Notes: generated from the sequence alone by a model not told the origin. A DNA stretch of 64,000 nucleotides from Epilithonimonas sp042695135 (GCF_042695135.1 NZ_CP170547.1:1426001-1490000); one strand, 5' to 3'. Shown: positions 54,282 to 62,307, numbered from the stretch's first letter. Translations and numbers: made by a program.

Positions 54282-55625
54282 TTATAAAGATGATAAATAA
54301 ACTAAGTTTTGATTGTCAGAATTGGCTCCAACTGCATCCAGATTGGTATTGTAAGTATCGATGCAGCTGTCTATCATCGTCTGTTTCTCTGTTTTTGAAA
54401 CGGCTATTTTTTCACCGATAAATGTTATCCAGCCCTGAACATATTCCGAAGCGTATAATTTATAATCTTTGGTCGGAATAATAACACCGTCGATGATATT
54501 CTGAAGTTCCTCAATCCGGCCCCGGGTTTTGATTATAGACTCCTTTGTAGTGCTTATGTTTTCTATAATTCCTTCAATTTCTTTTTTGATAAAATTGATT
54601 TTTTCCAGTAAGAAAAGAACATTTTTTTGTTTGATTTCCTGTTCGTTTTTAATCTTATCTTTTTCCCTGTGCTCTTTCATCACAAAGTCAAAAACCAATC
54701 CCCAAATGATATAAACAATGAAACCAGAGAAAATAATCCCCCAAAACTGATTTCTGGTAAAAGCTATTTTAAGATCAAAATCTGGTGAGTTAAAGGTTTT
54801 GTTTAATTCATATAATTTAGATTCAATTTCATAAGCCAGAATAGCATCAAAAATAAATGTGACAACGAATAACAATCCTAATTTCACATAATTGATCCAG
54901 TTTTTGTTTTCTCCAAACATGTGAATTAAAAATCCTAAACCGAGAAAAACAAATGGAATTAAAGTCACAAAAGCACCCTCCACGGGTCCTGCATTCCAGG
55001 CTTTGCTAAATGCCTGTGCATCCAGAACACTTTGTATTACCGTACTTTTTGCGTCAAAACTTTTGAAAAAAGCAGAGTAAGATGTTGAAATATAAAAAGT
55101 TATCAAGTATAAACTGATAGGAAAAAGAAGAATTGCACCAATCCAGAATTTAGCAGATGCACCTTTCGTGGCTTTCACATTATATTTTTCCGGATTTCTT
55201 GGCAAATCAATGATTTCGGCTTTTAAGGTTTCAATATGATTCTGATGCTTTTCAATTTCAGAATTTTTATTTTTTAAAAGTTCTTCTTTTGTTTCCAGAG
55301 AAACGGTTAAAGCTTTGATTTCGGTTTCTCTGTTTTTCTGTTCGTTGAAATAAGACTCTTTAAGATTTTTCTGCTTTTCTACCATTTCCTTTTCCTCATT
55401 TTGGAATTTTGAATAAACAGCGTCCAGACAAATTGATAGTGTAGAATGGTTTCCGCTTGTCCTGGAGCTGTCTCTGTATCCTGATTCGTGATATGTTCTT
55501 TTCCTGCTTTCTTCTGCAGATTCTCCGTTTAGATCAATTTCGGTTTTTGAAATAATCTCTTCCTGCGGGGTTTCTACTGGAATTGATTTTAATTTGAATA
55601 AATTTTTTATACTGGTAGTATCCAT
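54282..55625 (-). CDS. Coiled-coil protein with four transmembrane helices, unknown function
   Basis: 447 residues. The N-terminal 75 residues are Glu/Ser-rich. A coiled coil (about 75-145, ENKKNSEIEKHQNHIETLKAEI-like) precedes membrane helices at about 160-185, 222-246, 254-273 and 295-318. A second coiled coil (325-385) follows. The long helical arms flanking a membrane core recall mechanical or signal-transducing scaffolds, but I recognise no family. It lies 6 bases after the TerB-like gene. Confidence 0.7.
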   Translation of the reverse strand: MDTTSIKNLFKLKSIPVETPQEEIISKTEIDLNGESAEESRKRTYHESGYRDSSRTSGNHSTLSICLDAVYSKFQNEEKEMVEKQKNLKESYFNEQKNRETEIKALTVSLETKEELLKNKNSEIEKHQNHIETLKAEIIDLPRNPEKYNVKATKGASAKFWIGAILLFPISLYLITFYISTSYSAFFKSFDAKSTVIQSVLDAQAFSKAWNAGPVEGAFVTLIPFVFLGLGFLIHMFGENKNWINYVKLGLLFVVTFIFDAILAYEIESKLYELNKTFNSPDFDLKIAFTRNQFWGIIFSGFIVYIIWGLVFDFVMKEHREKDKIKNEQEIKQKNVLFLLEKINFIKKEIEGIIENISTTKESIIKTRGRIEELQNIIDGVIIPTKDYKLYASEYVQGWITFIGEKIAVSKTEKQTMIDSCIDTYNTNLDAVGANSDNQNLVYLSSL

Positions 55626-55631
55626 AGCCTG

Positions 55632-56039
55632 TTAGTTTTTTAGTTCATGTAATATTTCACTTTTATTTTTTCCAATTTTTATGGCTTCGATGAGGTAATC
55701 GACAATAGCTTTTACATTTTCTTCCAAAAAACCGAACATCAGAACGTATTTTTCCATTGCAGAATATTCGTCCGGAGAGATGACACCATCTGCCCAGATC
55801 ATAACCGTAAGATCATACAGATAGTCAACTTTTTCTTCGATATTTTGAGGGATAAGAGATTTAATATTAATTGGATTTAAAAGAATCTCGTCCAAATGTT
55901 TTGAAGAAATGCCTCTTTCTTCTGCACATTGATATAACATTTTAAGTTCCAGAGTGCTGAAATCGTCATCACAAATCGCCATCTGATACAGCCTGAGAAA
56001 ATGAGCTTTAAGATTTTCTGTTATTTGATTGTTTTCCAT
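55632..56039 (-). CDS. TerB-like helical protein
   Basis: 135 residues, all helical. The segment YDLTVMIWADGVISPDEYSAMEKYVLMFGF has the paired acidic helix pattern of the TerB (tellurite resistance/DjlA N-terminal) fold, with ICDDDFSTLELKMLYQCAEERGI as the first half. TerB proteins sit at the membrane and occur in stress and phage-resistance modules. No Ter-cluster partners (TerD, TerC) are present here. Confidence 0.7.
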   Translation of the reverse strand: MENNQITENLKAHFLRLYQMAICDDDFSTLELKMLYQCAEERGISSKHLDEILLNPINIKSLIPQNIEEKVDYLYDLTVMIWADGVISPDEYSAMEKYVLMFGFLEENVKAIVDYLIEAIKIGKNKSEILHELKN

Positions 56040-56069
56040 GGTTTTAGTCGTCTTTTGGTTTTTTAGGGT

Positions 56070-56435
56070 TCATGATTTTATCCCGCATAGGAGATCTTGT
56101 GTGAGTAGAATATTCTGAAGTTTCTTCGGTAATTTCATCCTTTTTTGTTCCGGCTTATCTATAAAATTGATTAGCAGAAACAGAATTCCAGTAATGGTGT
56201 CAATCGGGATCCACAAACTCTTCCGGTATAGATAAATGGGAAAAACAGGATTGAAAATGATAAGAATGACAAGAAAAATTATACTGAAATAATATTGTCT
56301 AAAGCTTAAAGTATTATATAAAACAATTAAAGCTCCGATCGAAACAAGAATCCTGAGGAAAGTATAATATTCTATAGGAAGCCTGAAAATACCGACAAAA
56401 CAACATATCGCACAGAAGGTGAGGAATGGTTTCAT
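56070..56435 (-). CDS. Small membrane protein (DUF6804-like), probably frameshifted at its C-terminus
   Basis: 121 residues in the given frame with about four helices; FNPVFPIYLYRKSLWIPIDTITGILFLLINF resembles DUF6804 proteins. After KPEQKK the coding frame becomes doubtful at a run of six A on the coding strand (56141-56146). In the -1 frame an open hydrophilic tail runs from there (KDEITEETSEYSTHTRSPMR, then DKIMNPKKPKDD) to a stop at 56044-56046. That would place the stop 4 bases before the TerB-like ATG, as expected for this tight operon. The frame may be repaired by one extra A. Confidence 0.65.
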   Translation of the reverse strand: MKPFLTFCAICCFVGIFRLPIEYYTFLRILVSIGALIVLYNTLSFRQYYFSIIFLVILIIFNPVFPIYLYRKSLWIPIDTITGILFLLINFIDKPEQKRMKLPKKLQNILLTQDLLCGIKS

Positions 56436-56447
56436 TATTTTTTAATT

Positions 56448-56663
56448 TTAAAATCCTGTCTTGAGATTATATTTGTAATTAAAATTATCTTCTGACATAA
56501 AAATGAAAATGAGAAAATCGAAAAATGCAATCAGTGCCGGAATAAAAGTCCAGAAAAAAAGAAGATATAATAATCCCATTCCATTTTGTCCCAGATAAAA
56601 CCTGTGAATGCCTAATCCTCCTAGGAATAAAGCCAGTATTGCTGTAGTAGATTTTGATTTCAT
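56448..56663 (-). CDS. TM2 domain protein
   Basis: 71 residues from ATG 56663 (a longer frame begins upstream inside the preceding gene but is less likely). The TM2 signature is clear: TTAILALFLGGLGIHRFYLGQNGMGLLYLLFFW, then FIPALIAFFDFLIFIFMSEDNF. Two helices are joined by a short loop. TM2 proteins are small membrane proteins of unknown role. It starts 4 bases after the PH-SHOCT stop. Confidence 0.85.
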   Translation of the reverse strand: MKSKSTTAILALFLGGLGIHRFYLGQNGMGLLYLLFFWTFIPALIAFFDFLIFIFMSEDNFNYKYNLKTGF

Positions 56664-56667
56664 AATA

Positions 56668-57294
56668 TTAAACTCTTGATAAAATTTCGTTCTTTTTGTT
56701 TTCAAATTCTTCGGGAGAAATTATCCCGTTTTCCATTAGGCCTTTTAGTTTTTGTAAAAGGGCGAAAGGATCTTCATTTTCTATCTGTAATGGATTTGGT
56801 TGCGGGTGAAATTGTTGTGGTTGGGTAATAATTGGTGTTGCATTATTTACAGTAACACCTCCTGCGGAAGCTCTTCTTGTTTCAAGATCTTTTTCTCTTC
56901 TTACTCCTCTCATCTGCTCTTCAATTTCCTGTGCATATTGATAGAGTTTTCGGGCCTGTGCTTTTGGAAGATAATCCATCATATTGGTGAAGTTCCTGAT
57001 GGTTCTCATCATAAAAGTAGAGCCAATGATGCCTTCTTTAATATGACAATCTGCCACATCTACCCAGCTGTAATCCTGAAAATCCATTGATAACCCAAAT
57101 GTTTTTGGCCGGCAAAAAATAATCCTTCTATTGGTAAGCGCAATACAATCAGGAGACAAGTTAAGTGCAGGCTTTTTCTGAACAGCAATATATTCTACAA
57201 ATTCCTGAGATGTTAAAAGGCTGTTGATTTTTTCCAGAAGTTTCTCAACAGATTTTGGATCTTGTTCTTCATTTAAAAATTTCTTTAAATTCAT
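56668..57294 (-). CDS. Bacterial PH-like domain protein with C-terminal SHOCT domain
   Basis: 208 residues. The N-terminal 115 residues resemble a bacterial PH fold: LNLSPDCIALTNRRIIFCRPKTFG and FQDYSWVDVADCHIKEGIIGSTFMMRT. A charged linker (REKDLETRRASAGG) and a Pro/Gln-rich stretch follow. A SHOCT motif ends the protein: DPFALLQKLKGLMENGIISPEEFENKKNEIL (about 173-205). SHOCT domains mediate oligomerisation or act near membranes. It lies in the middle of the nine-gene operon. Confidence 0.85.
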   Translation of the reverse strand: MNLKKFLNEEQDPKSVEKLLEKINSLLTSQEFVEYIAVQKKPALNLSPDCIALTNRRIIFCRPKTFGLSMDFQDYSWVDVADCHIKEGIIGSTFMMRTIRNFTNMMDYLPKAQARKLYQYAQEIEEQMRGVRREKDLETRRASAGGVTVNNATPIITQPQQFHPQPNPLQIENEDPFALLQKLKGLMENGIISPEEFENKKNEILSRV

Positions 57295-57312
57295 AGTATT
57301 TATTTTTTTTAA

Positions 57313-57852
57313 TTATCTTAAATATTCTTTATAGACAAAACCTTTAGTTCCTGTGCTAAAGACTTTTATTTTCATCCATTCTTCACCCTGTTCCAACTGG
57401 ATTAGTTTTTCGCCTTTCTTTACTTTTTCAATAACTGGAAAATCGAATCCTGGATTTCTATAAATATTTACAATATCTCTGTCGGCAAAAAACACGACTT
57501 CATTCTCGTCATTATAAACAGTATAGGAAGATTGCTTCTTTTGCTTCAAACCTGATACTCCCGCATTTGATTTTTTGTAAGGAGAATTGGTACTTTGTGT
57601 CTTCTTTTTAGACTTTGAGGTTTTATGATTGGAGTTGGAGGAATAAAAGTTTCTTCCCGACGAACTTCCGCTGCAGACACCACATGTTCCGCCAGCACTG
57701 CAGTGTCCACATCTTGAACAATTAGAACAGGCGGTGCAGTTGGCTGATCCGGTGCATTTCCCGTTATGACCATTGGTTTCAGGTTTTGAAAAAGAGAAAA
57801 GTGAAAATATCAGCAATCCTATTGCGAAAATTGAAATAATAATTGTTTTCAT
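57313..57852 (-). CDS. Cys-rich SH3-domain protein with signal anchor
   Basis: 179 residues. An N-terminal helix (TIIISIFAIGLLIFSLFSFS) anchors or exports it. Residues 32-60 carry eight to nine Cys with CxxC spacing (CTACSNCSRCGHCSAGGTCG-like), a possible metal or disulfide cluster. A Ser/Lys-rich linker follows and then an SH3-like domain (DIVNIYRNPGFDFPVIEKVKKGEKLIQLEQGEEWMKIKV). It begins directly at the stop of the HsdR-N gene with no spacer. The Cys cluster next to SH3 is unusual. Confidence 0.8.
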   Translation of the reverse strand: MKTIIISIFAIGLLIFSLFSFSKPETNGHNGKCTGSANCTACSNCSRCGHCSAGGTCGVCSGSSSGRNFYSSNSNHKTSKSKKKTQSTNSPYKKSNAGVSGLKQKKQSSYTVYNDENEVVFFADRDIVNIYRNPGFDFPVIEKVKKGEKLIQLEQGEEWMKIKVFSTGTKGFVYKEYLR

Positions 57853-58923
57853 TTAACCGTAATTTTCAATAGTTTGATGTAGTGCGCTTCTGTGATTGTA
57901 GATTTGATCCAGAGAATCAAGATTTATTTTCTCTCCGAAATCTTTCCCGTTATTAAATAGTTCAATCAGTTTTCTGCTAGTTCCGAAATGGAATCTGCAA
58001 ATCGGTTTTCTGTTATTATCGTCCAGTAATATCCCGAAATAAGATTGTGTATCTCTGTAAGCAATTCTATCGGACGGTATTTTTTCTCTAAGAATCGCTT
58101 TTACGATCTGGAAAGCCTCAAGTTCTTCTTCGGTTGTAGTGACTTTGGAAATTTCATTATTCTGATCGATAGTTGTGGTAGGGGATATGGTTTTTTCTGT
58201 TTCAATATTATCATTGATTACCAAAGCAGATTTCAGTCTTGAACTGATCGATTCTGATATCGAAAGGCTGAGAGCTCTTTTGGTATATTCTTTAAAAGCA
58301 ATCATTCTGTTTGCAGTTAATGGTCTTTCAAAAAAACGGTTTACAAGAAGCTTTACAATTTCATCAGAAGGATTTTCTATTTCTTTTTCGAATTCTTTTC
58401 TGATGGCTTTGATATATTTCAGTGCTTCGGCTGAGTCGAGAATGGATTCCAGATTATAACCTGACTTGGTGAAGCTTTCCAGAACTTTAATGGAATTATC
58501 CTTAATATCATCAAGATTAATGGTGAAAAAAGGTTTCTCGTCCATAATATTGGGTTTCTCAAGATCTGTGTAGAAATTGTACACAATCCCGTTGGTCAGG
58601 ACTCCGAATCTCGCCTTCGAAACGTGATAATAACGATGAAGCTGAGAATTGTGCGCATCTGCATTTTCCCGCCAGCTTTTACATTCTATAATGAAAATTG
58701 GCTCATTATCTTTTTTGATTACAAAATCTACTTTTTCTCCTTTTTTGGTTCCAATGTCAGCGATGAATTCGGGAATTACTTCCGTCGGATTGAAAATGTC
58801 ATACCCTAAGATTTGGATAAAAGGCATTACAAAAGCAGTTTTTGTTGCTTCTTCTGTTTGTATTTGCTCTTTGAGTCCGTTGACTCTCTGATGCAGCTGT
58901 TCAAGTTTTAATTTGAGATCCAT
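57853..58923 (-). CDS. HsdR N-terminal (PD-(D/E)XK nuclease-like) protein without motor domains
   Basis: 356 residues. The N-terminal coiled coil (1-30) leads to a type I restriction HsdR N-terminal-like domain (35-180). The PD-(D/E)XK core is VDFVIKKDNEPIFIIECKSW: Asp, a following strand, then Glu-x-Lys. QLHRYYHVSKARFGVLTNGIVYNFY is the conserved Gln-containing helix. Full HsdR proteins exceed 900 residues and carry a helicase; none is present here. The C-terminal part (270-356) looks like an extra domain. Orphan members of this family are common and sometimes sit in defence loci. Confidence 0.85.
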   Translation of the reverse strand: MDLKLKLEQLHQRVNGLKEQIQTEEATKTAFVMPFIQILGYDIFNPTEVIPEFIADIGTKKGEKVDFVIKKDNEPIFIIECKSWRENADAHNSQLHRYYHVSKARFGVLTNGIVYNFYTDLEKPNIMDEKPFFTINLDDIKDNSIKVLESFTKSGYNLESILDSAEALKYIKAIRKEFEKEIENPSDEIVKLLVNRFFERPLTANRMIAFKEYTKRALSLSISESISSRLKSALVINDNIETEKTISPTTTIDQNNEISKVTTTEEELEAFQIVKAILREKIPSDRIAYRDTQSYFGILLDDNNRKPICRFHFGTSRKLIELFNNGKDFGEKINLDSLDQIYNHRSALHQTIENYG

Positions 58924-58932
58924 GGTTTTGAA

Positions 58933-59265
58933 TTAAATAGTTAAATCAATAGTTTCTGCAGTCGGGGCATTTTCTTTTACAGAAGCCATTCCGTTTTCCA
59001 TTCCTTGTTTGGTCGTATACAATTGACTTTTTCCGATTATTTCTCCGTTTCCTGCTTTCAGAACAAAATAATATTTGTCATTAATTGCAATTTTTCTTTC
59101 AAATCTGGAATCGATTTGTGAATTGACTTTTACAGATTCGATCCCATTTTTGCATCCGGCTTTTGTAGTGTAGCCTTCGCTTGTCAGGATTATTTCTTCG
59201 TTTCCTGCTTTCAGGTTGAATTGATATTCTCCGTCTTTTCTTTTGGTGATGATGAATTTTCCCAT
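58933..59265 (-). CDS. YegP family (DUF1508) protein, two repeats
   Basis: 110 residues with two DUF1508 units: KFIITKRKDGEYQFNLKAGNEEIILTSEGYTTKAGCKNGIESVK (3-46) and KIAINDKYYFVLKAGNGEIIGKSQLYTTKQGMENGMASVK (58-97). The family forms small beta sandwich-like proteins of unknown function. It is the first gene of the nine-gene operon; the promoter with the palindrome lies directly upstream. Confidence 0.9.
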   Translation of the reverse strand: MGKFIITKRKDGEYQFNLKAGNEEIILTSEGYTTKAGCKNGIESVKVNSQIDSRFERKIAINDKYYFVLKAGNGEIIGKSQLYTTKQGMENGMASVKENAPTAETIDLTI

Positions 59266-59291
59266 TGTTATATTTTATTTGTTTAACAATC

Positions 59292-59299
59292 CAAAAGTA
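59292..59299 (-). promoter_or_regulatory. -7 promoter box of the nine-gene operon
   Basis: Reverse-strand TACTTTTG fits TAnnTTTG. It lies 26 bases before the YegP ATG and exactly 21 bases downstream of the palindrome at 59321-59336. Confidence 0.65.
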
Positions 59300-59320
59300 C
59301 CTCAGCCTTATATTCTTTTT

Positions 59321-59336
59321 TTACGGAAATCCGTAA
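59321..59336 (-). promoter_or_regulatory. Candidate operator palindrome TTACGGAAATCCGTAA, copy 1
   Basis: A 16-bp palindrome (extended to 20 bp TTTTACGGA-AA-TCCGTAAAA) that covers the -33 region of the operon promoter. The identical 16 bases lie at 62308-62323. It is a candidate binding site for the NarL-type regulator encoded next door; binding is not shown by the sequence itself. Confidence 0.6.
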
Positions 59337-59340
59337 AAAC

Positions 59341-59369
59341 AAAAACTTCCAAATGATTTGGAAGTTTTT
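59341..59369 (-). terminator. Terminator of the response regulator gene
   Basis: AAAAACTTCCAAA pairs with TTTGGAAGTTTTT around TGA/TCA. It lies 26 bases after the stop at 59395 and ends the two-component operon just before the operator and promoter of the nine-gene operon. Confidence 0.8.
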
Positions 59370-59394
59370 AATAAAAAATGTTTATAATTGGAAA

Positions 59395-60060
59395 TTAGAT
59401 AATTCCGAAGTCTTTGCAAAATGCAATAAGCTGTTCATTACTGTTGATTTCTAATATTTCTTTGATCTCCTTCAATCGTTTTTCGACGGCACTCATACTG
59501 AGAGGCTTAATATTATTTTCTTTTAAATAGTCAGGTATGTTTTTGAGTAAAGTTCCATTGGCCAGCAAAGTGACAAGTAAAGTATCATATTCAGAAAATT
59601 CGAAAGAATTTCTCTCAGAGCTTTTGGTTTTCAGATCGTAGGAAAGATACTTTTCATTATTATAAACTGCTTTTATTGCTTTTTTCAGATCTTTAACATC
59701 GTTCCGTCCTTTTTTTACGTAACCGTTAATTTTTTGATCATTGAAAAGTTTTTCGATAATAACTTCTTTTTTTTCAACAGAGAAAACAATGATTTTCAGA
59801 GCGGGCTGGATTTCTCTTACAGCAGCAATAAGCTGCTGGCCGTTTTTAAGGCTTTGTTCCCGATGGTCTTCATCAAAGGAAAGATCTGTAATCAAAAGCT
59901 CAAAAGGATTGTTTTCCTGCAGACTCATTTTTACTCTGCTAAGGGCGTCATCACAGTAATTTACGTATTTTGGATCAGCTATCTTGAGATCTTCCAATGC
60001 TCTTTGGACAGATATATTGGAACTTTCGTAATCTTCGGCAATAAGAATTTTTGTAAACAT
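59395..60060 (-). CDS. NarL/LuxR-type response regulator
   Basis: 221 residues. The receiver domain (1-125) has the acidic start ILIAEDYE, phospho-acceptor Asp in LLITDLSFDED and Lys in GYVKKGRND. A C-terminal helix-turn-helix region (155-221: LLANGTLLKNIPDYLKENNIKPLSMSAVEKRLKEI) should bind DNA. It starts 11 bases after the histidine kinase stop, so the two are co-transcribed. It is the best candidate regulator for the palindromes at 59321 and 62308. Confidence 0.9.
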   Translation of the reverse strand: MFTKILIAEDYESSNISVQRALEDLKIADPKYVNYCDDALSRVKMSLQENNPFELLITDLSFDEDHREQSLKNGQQLIAAVREIQPALKIIVFSVEKKEVIIEKLFNDQKINGYVKKGRNDVKDLKKAIKAVYNNEKYLSYDLKTKSSERNSFEFSEYDTLLVTLLANGTLLKNIPDYLKENNIKPLSMSAVEKRLKEIKEILEINSNEQLIAFCKDFGII

Positions 60061-60071
60061 ATATATTATTT

Positions 60072-61730
60072 TTAGACTGGAAATGAAATGTTGATTTTCA
60101 AAAGGTTTTTTGTTTCTGTGTCAAAAATAATTTTTCCATTTATAGCATGAATACGGTTTTCCATATTTTGCAGTCCATTTTTCGGAGAAATTTTTTCGAT
60201 TCCTATCCCATTGTCTGTGTATGAAATACTTATATGTGTCTCTTGTCTTTCAAATTTTAGGAAAACTTTATCAGCTTTGCTGTGTTTTTTCATATTGGTC
60301 ATCATTTCTTGAAGTATCAGGTAGATCTCTGTTTTAGTTTGAAAATTAATGCTATCCCACAATTTATCATAATTTCCATTATAAATAACTTTCACAAAAT
60401 CAGAAGAATAGGAGTCCAGCATTTTTTGCAGTTGCTCAAAGAAATTTTGATTCTCGTTGATGTCTTTATTCTCATAGGAGATATCCCTGGACGTTTCATA
60501 AACATTTTCTAAACCAAATAAAAGAGCATTTCTGTCTACAATACTGGTGTTTTCAACTTGTGACATAATCTGATAGATCCTGTTGGCTACACGGTCGTGT
60601 ACTTTTTTAGAATATTTCAGTTCAGTATTTTTTACTTCGATAAGTTTCTCTTGACGAAGAATTTTTCGGCTTCTTTTAAGATAAAACCAAAAACCAATTA
60701 TAATTAATACTGAAAATCCTAAAGCAAAATACTGCTGAATAATATAATTTTGTCTTTCTGTGCTTTCGGCTTTAGCTTTTAGGAAATCGGCTTTATTTTT
60801 TTCGGTTTCATAGCGGATAAGTGCGAATTGATTCTTGGCTTTGTTTCTGGCCGTTTGCAGACTGTCACCTATTTTTTGATAGATTTTGAAGTATTGTTTG
60901 GATTTTTCAGGATTTTCCAGGGAAATTAATTTTTGAAGTGCCTCGATCTGATCATCCGGACTATCGATTTCTTTTGAAATTTCATACATTTTTCTTGAGT
61001 AGAACAAAGCGGAGTCTGTTTTGGTCCTGGCATAATAATCTGCAAGATGCGAATAACTGGAATTGAGTCCCCAATTATCTTTCTCTTTAATTCTGATATT
61101 TAAAGCTTTTTGAAATTCCGGAACTGGATTATAATCCGGATTTTGAAGCCATTTGGTTTTGGCGAGATTTGTTAATGTTCTGGCATAATTGATTTTATCT
61201 TCACCATTCATTTTTGATGTGTAGATAAACAGATTAATTGCTTGGGTATATTTTTTTTCTTTCGCATAATTATTGGCCAGATTATTTTGGTAGATTATTT
61301 TGTCCTCTTCACTTTTCGTAAATTTCAAAGCTTGCTGATAAAATTCAACTGCTTTTTTATAATCTTTTAGTTTACTGGCAGTTATGCCTATAGTATTATT
61401 GTTTATAGACAGATAGATATGTTGGAGAGTGTCTTTAGGATTTAGATATTTCAGTGCTGATAATGCCGTCTCCTGGCTTCCAAAATAATCGCCTTTTGTT
61501 TCCTGAATGATCGCAAGATTTGTCAGGCATTTCGCTGCACCAAAATTGTCTTTCTGTTGTATAAAAAGATCTTTTGCCCTGTAAAAATATAAAAATGCAC
61601 TATCTAATTTTCCTTTTTCCTGATATTCAAAAGCCTTATCGTAAAAAACATTGTTATTTTTTTTAGCTAAAGATTGATTATCTGAACAGGAATAAATGAA
61701 TATAAGAATAAAGAATACAATTATTTTCAA
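60072..61730 (-). CDS. TPR-containing sensor histidine kinase (HisKA_3 type)
   Basis: 552 residues. A signal or lipobox-like start (FILIFIYSCSDN) is followed by tetratricopeptide repeats (residues 30-290, such as AFEYQEKGKLDSAFLYFYRAKDLF and AVEFYQQALKFTKSEEDKI). One transmembrane helix sits at about 335-352. A cytoplasmic kinase domain follows, with KVHDRVANRIYQIMSQ as phospho-acceptor His region and MMTNMKKHSKADKVFLKF...YTDNGIGIEK as the ATP-binding fold. The periplasmic TPR array may sense a protein partner; Flavobacteriia use this layout often. It pairs with the regulator at 59395. Confidence 0.9.
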   Translation of the reverse strand: MKIIVFFILIFIYSCSDNQSLAKKNNNVFYDKAFEYQEKGKLDSAFLYFYRAKDLFIQQKDNFGAAKCLTNLAIIQETKGDYFGSQETALSALKYLNPKDTLQHIYLSINNNTIGITASKLKDYKKAVEFYQQALKFTKSEEDKIIYQNNLANNYAKEKKYTQAINLFIYTSKMNGEDKINYARTLTNLAKTKWLQNPDYNPVPEFQKALNIRIKEKDNWGLNSSYSHLADYYARTKTDSALFYSRKMYEISKEIDSPDDQIEALQKLISLENPEKSKQYFKIYQKIGDSLQTARNKAKNQFALIRYETEKNKADFLKAKAESTERQNYIIQQYFALGFSVLIIIGFWFYLKRSRKILRQEKLIEVKNTELKYSKKVHDRVANRIYQIMSQVENTSIVDRNALLFGLENVYETSRDISYENKDINENQNFFEQLQKMLDSYSSDFVKVIYNGNYDKLWDSINFQTKTEIYLILQEMMTNMKKHSKADKVFLKFERQETHISISYTDNGIGIEKISPKNGLQNMENRIHAINGKIIFDTETKNLLKINISFPV

Positions 61731-61761
61731 GACTATTAGTTTTCTTCGAAATTACCAAAAA

Positions 61762-61790
61762 ATTAGCGAAAGGATTATCCTTTCGCTAAT
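61762..61790 (-). terminator. Terminator of the small secreted peptide gene
   Basis: On the reverse strand ATTAGCGAAAGGA pairs with TCCTTTCGCTAAT around a three-base centre (TAA), followed by TTTTTT. It lies 29 bases after the stop at 61819 and upstream of the histidine kinase gene. Confidence 0.85.
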
Positions 61791-61818
61791 AATTTTACTC
61801 GTTTAAAGTTTATTTATC

Positions 61819-61992
61819 TTATCCGCCGATGATTTTTGGCGGTTTAGGATGCCCCTCATCTCCGCCGGTATCTCCGGGTGTTGGATTCGGATTCACAATG
61901 GTTGGATCATCTCCGTTATTGCCACAGTTAGAAGTGTTTGTATGTGAAGGATTTGAAAACAATCCCAATAAAATTAAAAATAGGTTGAACAT
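61819..61992 (-). CDS. Small secreted peptide, Pro/Gly-rich, unknown function
   Basis: 57 residues from ATG 61992; the longer frame to 62103 begins at TTG and its upstream part lies in a structured leader, so the ATG is preferred. A hydrophobic N-terminus (MFNLFLILLGLFSNP) is followed by a Pro/Gly/Asn-rich tail (TIVNPNPTPGDTGGDEGHP, ending KPPKIIGG). It has its own terminator, which supports it as a real transcript end. It could be a small secreted peptide or lipid-free leaderless signal. Not recognised. Confidence 0.5.
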   Translation of the reverse strand: MFNLFLILLGLFSNPSHTNTSNCGNNGDDPTIVNPNPTPGDTGGDEGHPKPPKIIGG

Positions 61993-62307
61993 TTTATAAA
62001 AATTTAAAAATTGGCATTCGTGTTCTTCCCCGCGACACAGGTCACGAGCAGGTTTACACAGTTGTTGAAAAAAGAAGCGCTTCTTAAATTTTTGGGAAGT
62101 CAACCTTCAAAAACGGAAGAGAAACATCCGCTTCCCAAGCCAGAGATCTCTCTCCGTTTTATCTAGTTGTTTTTTGAAATCAGTTTTGTAACTTTGTTTT
62201 TGTAATGTTTTGTTTATCACTGATTTCTGAGGCAAAGATGCAGCGGAAATGAAAGGAAGTGTTAGACAATATCTGGACACAAATGGACAGGGCAATAAAA
62301 AATTGGG

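Noticed and set aside
56135..56150. Programmed -1 frameshift at the A run
   Set aside because: The zero-frame codons AAA AGG do not form a canonical X XXY YYZ slippery site, so an indel or error is more likely than programmed shifting; kept only as a possibility in findings.
61993..62103. Upstream extension of the small peptide gene to a TTG at 62103
   Set aside because: The extension crosses the palindrome and leader structures; ATG 61992 opens directly at the hydrophobic start.
62107..62295. 62-residue reverse frame in the gap before the gene at 62372
   Set aside because: It overlaps the structured hairpin and the promoter region and has no membrane, signal or domain pattern.
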